Shown here piece by piece: positions 55,836 to 64,000 of a stretch of DNA of 64,000 bases. Position 1 is the stretch's first letter, and each line of letters begins with the position of its first letter. Under the pieces are notes generated by a model. That model saw only the letters and a program-made list of their open reading frames with translations, was not told the origin of the DNA and did no database searches. Source of the stretch: Iamia sp963728655 (GTDB lineage Bacteria; Actinomycetota; Acidimicrobiia; Acidimicrobiales; Iamiaceae); contig CAVSLD010000006.1 of assembly GCA_963728655.1 (NCBI GenBank), positions 62,001-126,000 on the forward strand, in the 5' to 3' direction. A program made the position numbers and the translations under genes.

Positions 55836-57697
55836 TCAGTCCAGGACGGTCTCGACCTCGGCCGCCAGGTCGGGTCGGGCCGGCTGGGCCGACTTCACCA
55901 GGAGGTGGTCCTCCAGCACCAGGAGGTCGAGGTCGGTGGCCATGAAGCACCGGTAGGCGTCCTCGGGGGTGCACACGATCGGCTCGCCCCGGACGTTGAA
56001 GGACGTGTTGACCAGCACCGGGCAGCCGGTCAGCTCGGCGAACGCGGTCAGGATCGCGTGGAACGCGGGGACTGCGTCGCGCGTCGACGGTCTGCACGCG
56101 GGCCGAGTGGTCGACGTGGGTGACCGCCGGGATCTCGCGAGCGGACCTGGTCGACCCAGTCGCGCAGGTCGGCTCGGCCGGCGCGGCCCGGGGTCACGTC
56201 GCCGCGTCGCTCGCGGACCGGCGCGACGAGCAGCATGTAGGGCGAGGTCGACCGTCGAGGTCGAACCAGTCGTCGGCCTCGCTCGGCCAGCACGGCCGGG
56301 GCGAAGGGCCGGAACGACTCGCGCTGCTTGATCTTCAGGTTCAGCGGCCACTGCATCGTCGGGGAGCGGGGGTCGCCAGGATCGACCGGTGCCCGAGGGC
56401 GCGCGGCCCGAACTCCATCCGGCCCTGGAACACGCCCGACGACCGTCGCCGTCGGCGAGCAGCTCGGCGATCCGCGGCCCGCGTCGCCGGGTCGTCGAGC
56501 GCTCGTGCGGGGCGGCCCTCGTGCGTCGAGCCACCGCTCGATCTCGTCGGCGGTGAACCCGGGCCCGAGGTAGGCGCCCGCACATGCCGTCGGTCGCGCC
56601 GTCGGCCGTCGCGCGGCTGGCCGAGCGACCTGGTGCCAGCCGTACAGGGCGCGCGCCGAGCGCGCCGCCGGCGTCGCCGGCCGCCGGCTGGACCCAGAGC
56701 TCGTCGAACGGCCCCTCGCGCAGCAGGCGGCCGTTGGCCACGCAGTTGAGGGCGACGCCGCCGGCGAGGCACGGCACGGTCGCTCGCCGGTGCTGCGCGG
56801 CCGCGTCGCGGGCCATGCGCAGCACGATCTCCTCGGTGACCGCCTGGATCGAGGCGCGCCAGGTCGCATCTCCCGCTGCGTCGATCGGCGCCTCGGGGTC
56901 GCGGGCGGCCCGCCGAAGAGCTCGTCGAAGCGGCGGTTGGTCATCGTGCGGCCGCCGAGGTAGCCGAAGTAGCGCATGGTCCAGCGTGAACGAGCCGTCG
57001 TCGCCAGGTCGATCAGGTGCTCGAGGATGCGCGTCGACGTAGCGCGGCTCGCCGTAGGGCGCGAGGCCCATCAGCTTGTACTCGCCCGAGTTGACCCGGA
57101 AGCCGCAGTAGTAGGTGAACGCCGAGTAGAGCAGCCCGAGCGAGTCGGGGAAGCGCAGCTCCGCTCGAGCGTCGATGCGGTTGCCCGCGCCCGACGCCGA
57201 TGCTGCTCGTGGCCCACTCGCCCACGCCGTCGAAGGTGAGGATGGCGGCCGACTCGAACGGGGACGGGAAGAACGCGCTGGCGGCGTGGCTCTCGTGGTG
57301 CTCGGTGAAGCAGGAGGCGTCCCGGCATGCGCGTAGCCCGAGGCGTGCGCAGGCCGCTGCTCGATCTCGTAGGCCGATCCAGAGCTTCTGGCGCAGCCCA
57401 CACGCGGCATCGCCTGCTGGAACGATGCGGAAGCCCCGCGGCCCGACCCGGAGGTGGGTCGCCAGGATCCGCACGAAGCGTGGTGAGCGGCTTGTCGTAG
57501 TAGACGACCGCATCGAGCTCGCCGGGCGCGACGCCGGCCGCCTCGAGGCAGTAGCGCGATGGCGTTCGATCGGGAAGCGCGTCGTCGTGCTTCTTGCGGC
57601 GTGAAGCGCTCCTCCTGGGCGGCGGCGACGACCGCCCGTCGACGACGAGCGCGGCGGCGGCGTCGTGGTAGAAGGCGCTGATCCCGAGCACCGTCAT
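55836..57697 (-). CDS. Carbamoyltransferase (NodU/CmcH/TobZ family), heavily frameshifted
   Basis: About 610 residues from ATG 57697 with GGAGG in front. The N-terminal ASKHA domain has TVLGISAFYHDAAAALVVDG, ITFTEHHESH-like CFTEHHESHAASAFFPSPFE, GLLYSAFTYYCGFRVNSGEY and KLMGLAPYGEPRYVD. AGGVALNCVANGRLL and WVQPAAGDAGGALGA follow. The C-terminal YrdC-like part includes MQWPLNLKIKQRESFRPFAP and VLVNTSFNVRGEPIVCTPED. It adds a carbamoyl group to a sugar hydroxyl from carbamoyl phosphate and ATP. More than ten frame breaks occur, the densest in the window; recognisable protein continues across all, so error is likelier than decay. Confidence 0.8.
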
Positions 57698-57754
57698 GGC
57701 ATCCTCCGCGCCGGGCGACGCTCGTGGGACGAGCGCCGGCGACGGCGGCTCACG

Positions 57755-58317
57755 CTACCTGCGCTGCTCACGGTGCGGATCGGCCACGAGCACCGCCGAG
57801 GCCGGGTCGGCGTGGACGACTCGCCACCGGCGGCCGAACGGCGCCAGGTCGCGTGGGTTCGACAGCAGCAGGACCGTCGGCCGCGGTCGGCGTCGAGGCT
57901 GGTGTCCAGGTGGGCGGCGACGGCCTCGAGGCCCTCCCGCCGAAGGGGTTGAACAGGTGGACGACCCCGACGTCGTCAGGGACGTCCAGGCGGTGGCGTC
58001 GGCCTCGTGGACCTCGACCCGAGGGTCGGTGGCGGCGGGCCGCCGTCGGCGAGAGCGAAGGGTCGAGCTCGACGCCGAGGATGCGGGAGAACGGGAGGCG
58101 GGTGGCGACCTGGAGGGGACGCCCCCGGCCGCAGCCGAGGTCGACGAAGGCGCTGCGGCGGAGGGCTGCGGGGACCAGGGCGAGGGCCCGGCGGATGGTG
58201 CGATGCCGCACAGCCTCGTAGGCGACCCACCCCTTCCGGGTCGGCGGCACCGGGGGTGCGTCCGGAGGACGGCGGCCGTGTCGCAGGGCCCGCGCCCTCC
58301 TCGGCCAGGGTGGTCAA
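57755..58317 (-). CDS. Class I SAM-dependent methyltransferase (frameshifted)
   Basis: About 187 residues. It starts at TTG 58317 inside the previous stop (TTGA overlap), reading LTTLAEEGAGP; a GTG at 58250 is the alternative. Core: KGWVAYEAVRHRTIRRALAL, FVDLGCGRGRPLQVATRLPF (SAM motif I), RILGVELDPSLSPTAARRHR, VHLFNPFGG and TVLLLSNPRDLAPFGRRWRV. Three frame breaks. Small methyltransferases of this kind methylate sugars or glycan ends, which fits the neighbours; target unknown. Confidence 0.7.
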
Positions 58318-59946
58318 GGGCGCCGGGCACTTGTGCGGGACGCAGCCCGCGCAGAGCGCGGCCGAGGGGGACCGCGGCCGGCCTGCTGTGGTCGGTCCCC
58401 GCCACGGCAGGGCGACCAGGGTGGACATCTGCACCCACCCTCCGACCCTGCCGTCCATCCACCCCCGTGCCGCGAGCAGGTCGGCGAGCGGGTCCCCACG
58501 GGGACCACTGCGTCGAGGCGCCGGGCGCCGAGGTCGGCGGCCGTGGAGCGGACCACCCGGAGGAGCGCCTCGATCCCTCTGTTGCGCCGGGCGGGGCGGC
58601 CAGGAGCTCGACACGGCCGACCCCCGCATCGAGGTCGAGGAGTCGGCGCCGGGCGGCGCGGCTCGCCACCGCGCCGTCCCAGCTGCGCCCGTCGGACCGA
58701 ACGCTGCGTCGGCACGGCCGCCGGCCGGCCGGTGCGGGTGCGGGTCGGCCGTCGCACGGGCGGGCGCCGCCTGAGACGGCGGCCAGGCCGACGAGGCGCC
58801 CATCGGTGCGGGCCACGACGAGACGGCGCGGTCGGCGGCGGGTCTCCGACCGGCGGGGCAGGGACGTCCAGCTGGCGACACAGGGCCCCCACGCCCGGCT
58901 CGTCGTCGGGCCGGCCGCGCTCGACGACCAGGTCGCCGGTGGTCACCGGCGTCGCCGCACCCGTCGGGCGCGTCGGGTGGAGGTGCTCGGCCGCTGATCG
59001 GCCGTGCTCCAGCAGGTCCGGGTCGCGAGGCCCGCACCCAGGGGAGCGTCGTGGGCCGCCCCCCGTACTTGGCCTTGTAGCTGCCGCCCCCGCCGAAGCC
59101 GAGGGTGCGCGCCCCCCGGTCGCGCCAGAGGCGCAGGGCGTGCACATCAGCACCTCGTTGGGCAGCAGGTGCTGGTGTTCCCGCCGACTGGCGGTCATCC
59201 AGAGGCTCGGCTCGCCCGCCGGGCAGGCCCGGCAGCGAGCGCGGTGGCGGCGGGCTCGCCCTCCGGTGTGCGGGCGCGGAGGAGGAGCAGGCGGCCCGTC
59301 GGGTGGAGGTGGCGCACCATGGCCTCGACCTCGGAGGGCGGGTAGGGCGGGACCTGGCCGCGCTTGGCGAAGGCCGCGGTGACCTGGGTGTGGTACTCGG
59401 CCGCGAAGCCGGGGTCGGTCGAGGGGTCGACCTCCTCGACGGTGATGCCGTTGCGCAGCCCCCTCCGGACGTCGCGCCGGCCGCCGGACCGCATGCCGGC
59501 CAGCATCTCGTCGTCGTCGACCGCGAGGGTCGCGCTCCAGGAGGGCAGCGCCGAGTGGCGGAAGGCACTCCCGAGGGAGCCCAGGTCGGTCAGGGCCCGG
59601 TCGGCCAGCTCCACGTGCCGGCAGCGGAGCCTCTCCGAAGGCCAGGTCCCGGACCGCCAGGGCCACCTCGTGGGGGCGCACCCCGGGATACGTCAGCCGA
59701 GGTCGCCGTCCGCCAGCCGCGACGGTCTGCCCGCATGCGGATGCCGGCCCGGTGCACCAGCCCGCCTGCGAACCAGCCGACGGTGGCGTCGCCACGGAGC
59801 ACCCGGCAGGTGACCGGCTCCACACCGTGGACCTCCACCAGGAGGTCCAGCCACTCCCGGGTCTGGTGCACGGTGCGGTCCGGCCTGCGGTCCAGGTCCG
59901 CCCAGGGGACGTCGGGCCCGGCCACCCGCTCGAGCCGCACGGTCAC
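58314..59946 (-). CDS. FemAB-like acyltransferase joined to a second GNAT-like domain (frameshifted)
   Basis: Starts at GTG 59946 (GTGA overlap). The first 300 residues match the FemAB-like GNAT group (PF13480): RPDRTVHQTREWLDLLVEVH, GRRDVRRGLRNGITVEEVDP, LLPNEVLMWRALRLWRDRGA and TLGFGGGGSYKAKYGGRPTT. After PWVRAS and a frame break, a second part (VTTGDLVVERGRPDDEPGVG; NRGIEALLRVVRSTAADLGA; LLAARGWMDGRVGGWVQMS) looks like another acetyltransferase domain, ending at 58314. No stop separates them once one base is removed, so this may be a fusion, or a second gene starting at GTG 58946. Possible role: adding an amino acid or acyl group to a surface glycan. Confidence 0.6.
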
Positions 59947-60920
59947 CGGGCGGACCTGCCCCATAGCCGGCCGGCCTCCTCCACGCCGCGCATCCGGACC
60001 TGGTCGCGCACCCAGTGCCGCTCCATGCGGCGACGGCCCGCGTCGGTGAGGAGGGAGGACCCCGGCGCGGCCCGGAGGTGGTCGAGCACGGTCGAGGCCG
60101 GGACGAACCACCCGGGCCGCTCGGCCAGCGCCTCCACCGCCCGTCGGAGGCGGGGGTCGACGCGGCCGTCGGGCGCGGCGTCCTGGCCCAGGTGGGTGTA
60201 GGCGATGCAGGCCCCACCCTCGGCCTCGAGGCGGTCGAGGCGCTCCGGACGGAGGAGGTCGAGCAGGGGTTCGAGGCTCGGGGCGTGGGTCGAGGCGAAC
60301 CACCAGTTGACGTAGGGTCGCCGGGGGTCGTGGTAGGGGAGCACCGGGCAGGGTCGCAGCACGTTGGCGTCGGCGAAGGTGAGGTTGCGCCAGTAGTCGA
60401 TCCGCTCCCGGCAGACGTCCCCCCAGAAGTACCGGCTCGCCGGCACGTGCCCGTCGAAGGGCACCCGGTCGGGGCGGAGGAGCCGCATCGACGACCGGTA
60501 GGCGAGGGCCCGGGCCCCGCTCAGCCGGGCCGGTCCCCAGTAGAGCGCCTCGCGGTTGCCGCCGTGGTCCGCCCCGATCCTGGGGTCGTGGCCGAACAGC
60601 TCGGCGAAGCGGTCGAGGGCCCGCACCGTCTCGTCCCACGTCGAGGGGCAGCTGGTGGCGTTGTGGAAGCCGATCTCGTGGCCTGCGTCGCGGAGGTCGC
60701 GCACCCACGCGAGGTAGTCGGGGTCGGCGCAGGTCCCGCCCCCGACCTCGGCCCACGTGGTGGGGGCCACCGGCCACACGGACTTGGTGATGCGGATGCC
60801 CACGTCGGTCAGGAGCTCGTAGACCGGCGCCGTGTTGGCGACGGTGGCGTGGTCGGTGTCGTCGAAGATGGTGAGCGCGGAGCGGGCCCCGTCGGGCCAG
60901 GCCGGCCTCGGCGGGGACAC
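59943..60920 (-). CDS. Polysaccharide-deacetylase-like protein
   Basis: An intact 325-residue protein from GTG 60920, two bases before the dehydrogenase stop of the upstream gene. SALTIFDDTDHATVANTAPV holds the D-D motif, DLRDAGHEIGFHNATSCPST the H-x3-H-like motif of NodB-fold deacetylases, and GADHGGNREALYWGPARL and CIAYTHLGQDAAPDG late active-site loops. It resembles polysaccharide deacetylase proteins used in surface polysaccharide tailoring. It shares an operon with FemAB/GNAT and probably the methyltransferase below. Confidence 0.75.
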   Translation of the reverse strand: MSPPRPAWPDGARSALTIFDDTDHATVANTAPVYELLTDVGIRITKSVWPVAPTTWAEVGGGTCADPDYLAWVRDLRDAGHEIGFHNATSCPSTWDETVRALDRFAELFGHDPRIGADHGGNREALYWGPARLSGARALAYRSSMRLLRPDRVPFDGHVPASRYFWGDVCRERIDYWRNLTFADANVLRPCPVLPYHDPRRPYVNWWFASTHAPSLEPLLDLLRPERLDRLEAEGGACIAYTHLGQDAAPDGRVDPRLRRAVEALAERPGWFVPASTVLDHLRAAPGSSLLTDAGRRRMERHWVRDQVRMRGVEEAGRLWGRSAR

Positions 60921-62111
60921 CTAGGCCCGGCCGCGGGGGAGGCCCAGGCCGCGCTCGGCGATGATGCCGCGGCACACCTCGGACGTCCCGCCGTAGATGG
61001 TGGTGACCTGGCAGTGCCGGAAGGTGGCCTCGATCCACCCGTCGGCGGCGGCGCCGTCCTCGCCGTGGCGGCGGAGGCCCTCGGCCCCGAGGACGTCGAG
61101 GAGGTCGTCGGCGGCCCGCTGGTAGTGCTCGGTCGTGAAGAGCTTGGCCATGGTGCCCTCGACGCCGGGGAGGGCGCCCGGTGGAGGCCAGCCAGGCCGC
61201 CTTCCAGCCCAGGAGGTTGGCCACCTCGTTGCCGATGGCGGCCCGGGCCAGGCGCTCGCGCACCGAGGGCTCGTCGATGCGGCCGCTCGTCGCGGGCCCA
61301 GGTCAGGCCGTGGTCGAGGAGGCGGACGGCCTCGCCGTACCAGGCCGAGTTCCGCTCGAACACCAGGGCCGTCATCATCACCTTCCACCCACCGTCGACC
61401 TCGCCGACCCGGTAGCGGTCGGGCACCCGGACGTCGTCGTACCAGGTGATGTTGGTGCGCTCGCCGCCCATGGTGTGGACGGGCGTGACGCTGATGCCGT
61501 CCTGGTCCATGGGCACCACGAACATGGTGAGGCCCTTGTGCTTGGCCACCTCGGTGTTGGTGCGGGCCAGGAGGAAGACGTACTGGCTCTCGTGGGCCAG
61601 GGTGGTGAACATCTTCTGGCCGTTGACGACCCACTCGTCGCCGTCGCGCACGGCCTTGGTGGCGCACGCGGCCACGTCGCTGCCGGCGTCGGGCTCGCTG
61701 TAGCCGAGGCAGATCATGATCTCGCCGGCGAGGACCTTCGGGATGATCTCGCCCTTCTGCCAGTCGGTGCCCTCGTGGAGGAGGGTGTGGGCCACCAGGG
61801 TGGCCACGCCGAGGCCGTCGACCGGCGCGCCGGAGAGGTACATCTCCTCGGTGAGGGCGTTCATCTCCAGCATCGAGCGGCCCTGGCCGCCCCACTCCTC
61901 GGGCCAGCCGGCCGAGATCCAGCCCTCGGCCGCCATGGCCCGGTGCAGGCCCCAGTCGTGGATCGTGCCGCGTGCGATGGGCGGTCTCGATCACCTCGTC
62001 GGTCACGTGGCGGCCGAGGAAGTCGCGGGCCTCGGCCCGGAAGGCCTCGACCGGCTCGGGCAGTCGGAACTCGAGGCCGTCGCGCGGCGGGCCGGTCCGG
62101 CCGCCGGTCAG
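60921..62111 (-). CDS. Acyl-CoA dehydrogenase, second subunit of the KstR-type pair (frameshifted)
   Basis: About 395 residues. DGLEFRLPEPVEAFRAEARD, AAEGWISAGWPEEWGGQGRS, LGYSEPDAGSDVAACATKAV (FAD), DEWVVNGQKMFTTLAHESQY, MGGERTNITWYDDVRVPDRY and QVTTIYGGTSEVCRGIIAER. No ATG or GTG lies before the conserved start; CTG 62111 overlaps the upstream stop (CTGA), in line with the NTGA overlaps used elsewhere, but an indel could hide the true start. Frame breaks near 61285, 61185 and 61975. It pairs with the ACAD gene upstream, as in ChsE1-ChsE2 and related steroid dehydrogenases. Confidence 0.75.
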   Translation of the reverse strand: MTGGRTGPPRDGLEFRLPEPVEAFRAEARDFLGRHVTDEVIETAHRTRHDPRLGPAPGHGGRGLDLGRLARGVGRPGPLDAGDERPHRGDVPLRRAGRRPRRGHPGGPHPPPRGHRLAEGRDHPEGPRRRDHDLPRLQRARRRQRRGRVRHQGRARRRRVGRQRPEDVHHPGPREPVRLPPGPHQHRGGQAQGPHHVRGAHGPGRHQRHARPHHGRRAHQHHLVRRRPGARPLPGRRGRRWVEGDDDGPGVRAELGLVRRGRPPPRPRPDLGPRRAAASTSPRCASAWPGPPSATRWPTSWAGRRPGWPPPGALPGVEGTMAKLFTTEHYQRAADDLLDVLGAEGLRRHGEDGAAADGWIEATFRHCQVTTIYGGTSEVCRGIIAERGLGLPRGRA

Positions 62112-63166
62112 GGGCGATGGGTCCGAGCACGATCGACGCTCGGTCGTCGGGCAGGGGTGAGCCGACCGGCCCGAAGCAGCGGTCGGCGACCTCCGAGCAG
62201 CCCGTCGCGCGGGTCGCCGGCGAGGAGGCGGGTGGCCTTGGCCCGACGGAAGTAGAGCTGGACGTCGTACTCCTCCATGAACCCGTAGCCGCCGTGCACG
62301 TGGAGCGAGGCCGACGCCGTCCGCTGGGCCACGTCGGAGGCCAGGGCGAAGGCCATGGCCGGGTAGGCGGCGGCCTCGGGCTCGTCGCCGTCGAGGGCCC
62401 ACAGGGCCTTGCGGGCCACCAGCCGGGCCCCCTCCAGCTCGGTGGCCAGGTCGGCCAGGCGGTGCTGGAGGCTCTGGAACGAGCCGATGGGGACGCCGAA
62501 CTGGTACGCGCTCGGTGGCGTAGGCGATCCCGATGGTCGAGGGCCCGCTGGGCCAGCCCGACGAGCCAGGCCGCGGTCAGGGCCCGCCACTCGTCGCGCG
62601 GCGCGGTCGCGCCACGGTCCGGGCCTCGTCGCCGGAGGCCAGGACCTCGGCGCCGGCGAGGTCGACGTCGGCGGCGCCCAGGCCGGCCAGGGTGGCCGGA
62701 CCGCCGGCCCGCCGCCGGGTGCCAGCACCAGGTCGTCGCCCCGGAGGGCCAGCGCCGGGGTGGCCGCCGGCGGCGCCGGGCACGAGGGTGGCCGCGTCGC
62801 CGACGGCCGGGCGGGGCGACGTGGTGACCACTGCGCCCTCGGCGACCTCGGCGGCCCGGTCGTCGCGCCCCAGTGCGGGCCAGGGCCCGCCCGGCCACGG
62901 CCACCTCCACCACGGGGACCGCGGCCAGGGCGGCGCCGCACTCCTCGACGGCCACGCCCAGGTCGGCCAGGGTCGACCCACCACCGCCGACCGCCTCGGG
63001 CAGGGTCATGGCGGGGATCCCCATGGCCACCAGGCGCGTCCCACAGGTCGGGGTCGAAGCCGGTGGCCTCGGCCGCCCGCACCTGCTCGGGGCCGGAGAG
63101 CTTGGCCAGGAGGCGGGCCGCTCCGTCGCGGATCATCTCCTGCTCGTCGGTCAGCGTGAGGTCCAC
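62108..63166 (-). CDS. Acyl-CoA dehydrogenase, first subunit of the KstR-type pair (frameshifted)
   Basis: About 350 residues from GTG 63166. MDLTLTDEQEMIRDGAARLL, MGIPAMTLPEAVGGGGSTLA, ECGAALAAVPVVEVAVAGRA, then the C-terminal domain FGVPIGSFQSLQHRLADLAT, LHVHGGYGFMEEYDVQLYFR and AKATRLLAGDP. The FAD-binding middle is poorly conserved, as in the partner halves of heteromeric steroid ACADs. Frame breaks near 63040, 62880, 62800, 62620, 62515 and 62195. The upstream promoter carries a KstR-like operator, so cholesterol-type side-chain breakdown is the likely role. Confidence 0.75.
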   Translation of the reverse strand: MDLTLTDEQEMIRDGAARLLAKLSGPEQVRAAEATGFDPDLWDAPGGHGDPRHDPARGGRRWWVDPGRPGRGRRGVRRRPGRGPRGGGGRGRAGPGPHWGATTGPPRSPRAQWSPRRPARPSATRPPSCPAPPAATPALALRGDDLVLAPGGGPAVRPPWPAWAPPTSTSPAPRSWPPATRPGPWRDRAARRVAGPDRGLARRAGPAGPRPSGSPTPPSAYQFGVPIGSFQSLQHRLADLATELEGARLVARKALWALDGDEPEAAAYPAMAFALASDVAQRTASASLHVHGGYGFMEEYDVQLYFRRAKATRLLAGDPRDGLLGGRRPLLRAGRLTPARRPSVDRARTHRP

Positions 63167-63172
63167 GGCCCG

Positions 63173-63178
63173 ATGCTA
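63173..63178 (-). promoter_or_regulatory. -10 box TAGCAT (minus strand) for the ACAD pair
   Basis: TAGCAT on the minus strand ends 6 nt before GTG 63166 and abuts the AGAACGCGTTCT palindrome, so a repressor bound there would cover it. Confidence 0.5.
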
Positions 63179-63189
63179 GAACGCGTTCT
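63178..63189. promoter_or_regulatory. KstR-like operator AGAAC-GC-GTTCT
   Basis: A perfect 12-base palindrome, matching the mycobacterial KstR consensus TnnAACnnGTTnnA at all but one position when flanks are included (CTAGAACGCGTTCTC). KstR represses cholesterol side-chain and ring genes in Mycobacterium and Rhodococcus. It lies 12-23 bases before the GTG of the dehydrogenase pair. A CTGACG half-site follows on the minus strand. Confidence 0.65.
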
Positions 63190-63217
63190 CGTCAGGGGCC
63201 CATCCGGGCGGGCCGGC

Positions 63218-63979
63218 TCAGCCGCCGGCGGTCTCGGCGGGCACGGGCCAGGGGTTGGGCGCGCAGTCCCCGATGGTGTGGGTCTGCTGCATCATCACCG
63301 GCGCCGGGACGCCCGGACCGGGGCAGTCGACGTGCTTGTGGCCCAGGGTGTGGCCGACCTCGTGGCTGATCAGGTAGCCGCGGTAGGCGGCCACGTCGAG
63401 GCCCGGACGGCTCGGCCCCGAGGAGCCAGCGGTCGAGGTTGATGATGGCCCGCTGGTCCTGGGCGCAGGACACCTCGCTGCTGGGTCTGGAGCGGGTAGC
63501 AGAGCAGGTCGACGGTCGGGGGGGTGGCCAGGGTGACCACGATGTCGGCGTCCTCGGCCACCCGCTGCAGGGAGATGCCGTCGGCCGTCGGTCCACCCGA
63601 ACCGGCTGGAGAGGATGATCTCGACCTCGTCGGCGAAGCGCGTCGGGGTCGATGCCGGTGCCCGTCCTCGACCTCGACCCGGTAGGTGTGCAGCGGGCCC
63701 TGTCCCGACCACCCCGCCCGGTCGCCGAGCGAGGCGAGGAAGCGCCCGGTCGGGCGTGGTGGTCGACGGCGGTGGGGGCGACGACCCGGGCTGAGTGGTG
63801 GTGGAGGCCTCCGTCGACGCGGCCGGCTCGGCCACCGGGTCCGACGGGCCGTCGCCGCCGGCGACGGACCAGGGCCCACGTCACGACCGCGGCGACCAGC
63901 ACCACGACCGCCCGCCGCGGCCACCGAGGACGACCGGGTCCGCCGGCGCGCGAGCCTGGCCTTCGGTGGGACGACGCAT
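63218..63979 (-). CDS. DUF3152 secreted zinc-protease-like protein (frameshifted)
   Basis: About 253 residues from ATG 63979. One membrane anchor (RAVVVLVAAVVTWALV) is followed by a Ser/Thr/Pro linker and the DUF3152 domain: EVEDGTGIDPDALR, VEIILSSRFGWTD, VTLATPPTVDLLCYPLQT, ISHEVGHTLGHKHVDCPGPG (HExGH-x8-H-like zinc site) and PVMMQQTHTIGDCAPNPWPV at the end. Frame breaks near 63885, 63740, 63660, 63595, 63480 and 63415. Found widely in actinomycetes; substrate unknown. Its stop lies 29 bp from the KstR-like operator, so it is convergent-type tail-to-head with the ACAD promoter. Confidence 0.8.
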
Positions 63980-64000
63980 CGACGACCAGCGTGCCACGAT

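Overview
The window is about 75 % GC, with coding on both strands, near-total G/C at third codon positions and frequent GTG and TTG starts. Gene content fits a high-GC actinomycete: F420-type LLM oxidoreductase, SpoU methylase, a mycobacterial-type HIP steroid-ring cluster, UfaA1/DUF1365/COG2907 lipid genes and DUF3152. An Acidimicrobiia relative such as Iamia is my inference and is not proven here. No rRNA, tRNA, CRISPR array, insertion sequence or phage gene was seen.

Layout. (1) 1-9214: GT2 fragment, sugar epimerase, a degenerate histidine-kinase-like protein, a membrane-anchored molybdopterin oxidoreductase and partner, then (minus) a SAM methyltransferase and a TIGR04282/DUF2064 protein, then two large polytopic proteins. 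(2) 9246-15041: a tight, uncharacterised three-gene operon of two lipoproteins and a beta-propeller/diheme cytochrome c. (3) 15046-26127: PilZ, acyl-ACP thioesterase, nitroreductase, hexapeptide acyltransferase, SEC-C protein, NatAB-like ABC exporter, a secreted dipeptidase-like protein and a DUF6398-like protein. (4) 26164-34882 plus 43136-44054: a HIP (steroid C/D-ring) catabolic cluster syntenic with Mycobacterium Rv3548c-Rv3553: SDR, echA20, ipdA, ipdB, ipdC, two acyl-CoA dehydrogenases, fadA6 and a second SDR. (5) 34924-42952: two DUF4190 proteins, TesB, two CFA-type methyltransferases with DUF1365 and COG2907 (branched or cyclopropyl lipid synthesis), SpoU, LLM oxidoreductase. (6) 44197-48831: ATP-grasp, alpha-E and transglutaminase operon, then an FMN alpha-hydroxyacid oxidase. 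(7) 49194-51322: fadA3-type thiolase and enoyl-CoA hydratase. (8) 51367-60920: surface-glycan genes (three paralogous glycosyltransferases, ChbG deacetylase, carbamoyltransferase, methyltransferase, FemAB/GNAT, polysaccharide deacetylase). (9) 60921-63979: an acyl-CoA dehydrogenase pair behind a KstR-like operator, and a DUF3152 protease.

The most interesting signal is regulatory. Four HIP transcription units carry the same palindrome, CTGAC-N5-GTCAG, which is not the published mycobacterial KstR2 motif, while the acyl-CoA dehydrogenase pair at the right end carries a KstR-like AGAAC-GC-GTTCT site on its -10 box. At least fifteen genes have a TAnnnT box ending 6-9 nt before the start codon, implying leaderless mRNAs.

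Caution: many genes, especially at 1-9.2 kb, 27.5-33 kb, 36-48 kb and 54-64 kb, are cut by single-base shifts, mostly apparent insertions, while 9.2-27.5 kb and 49.2-53.7 kb are clean. I read these as sequencing or assembly errors rather than pseudogenes, because conserved protein continues in the next frame each time. Coordinates of such genes span the whole reconstructed locus.
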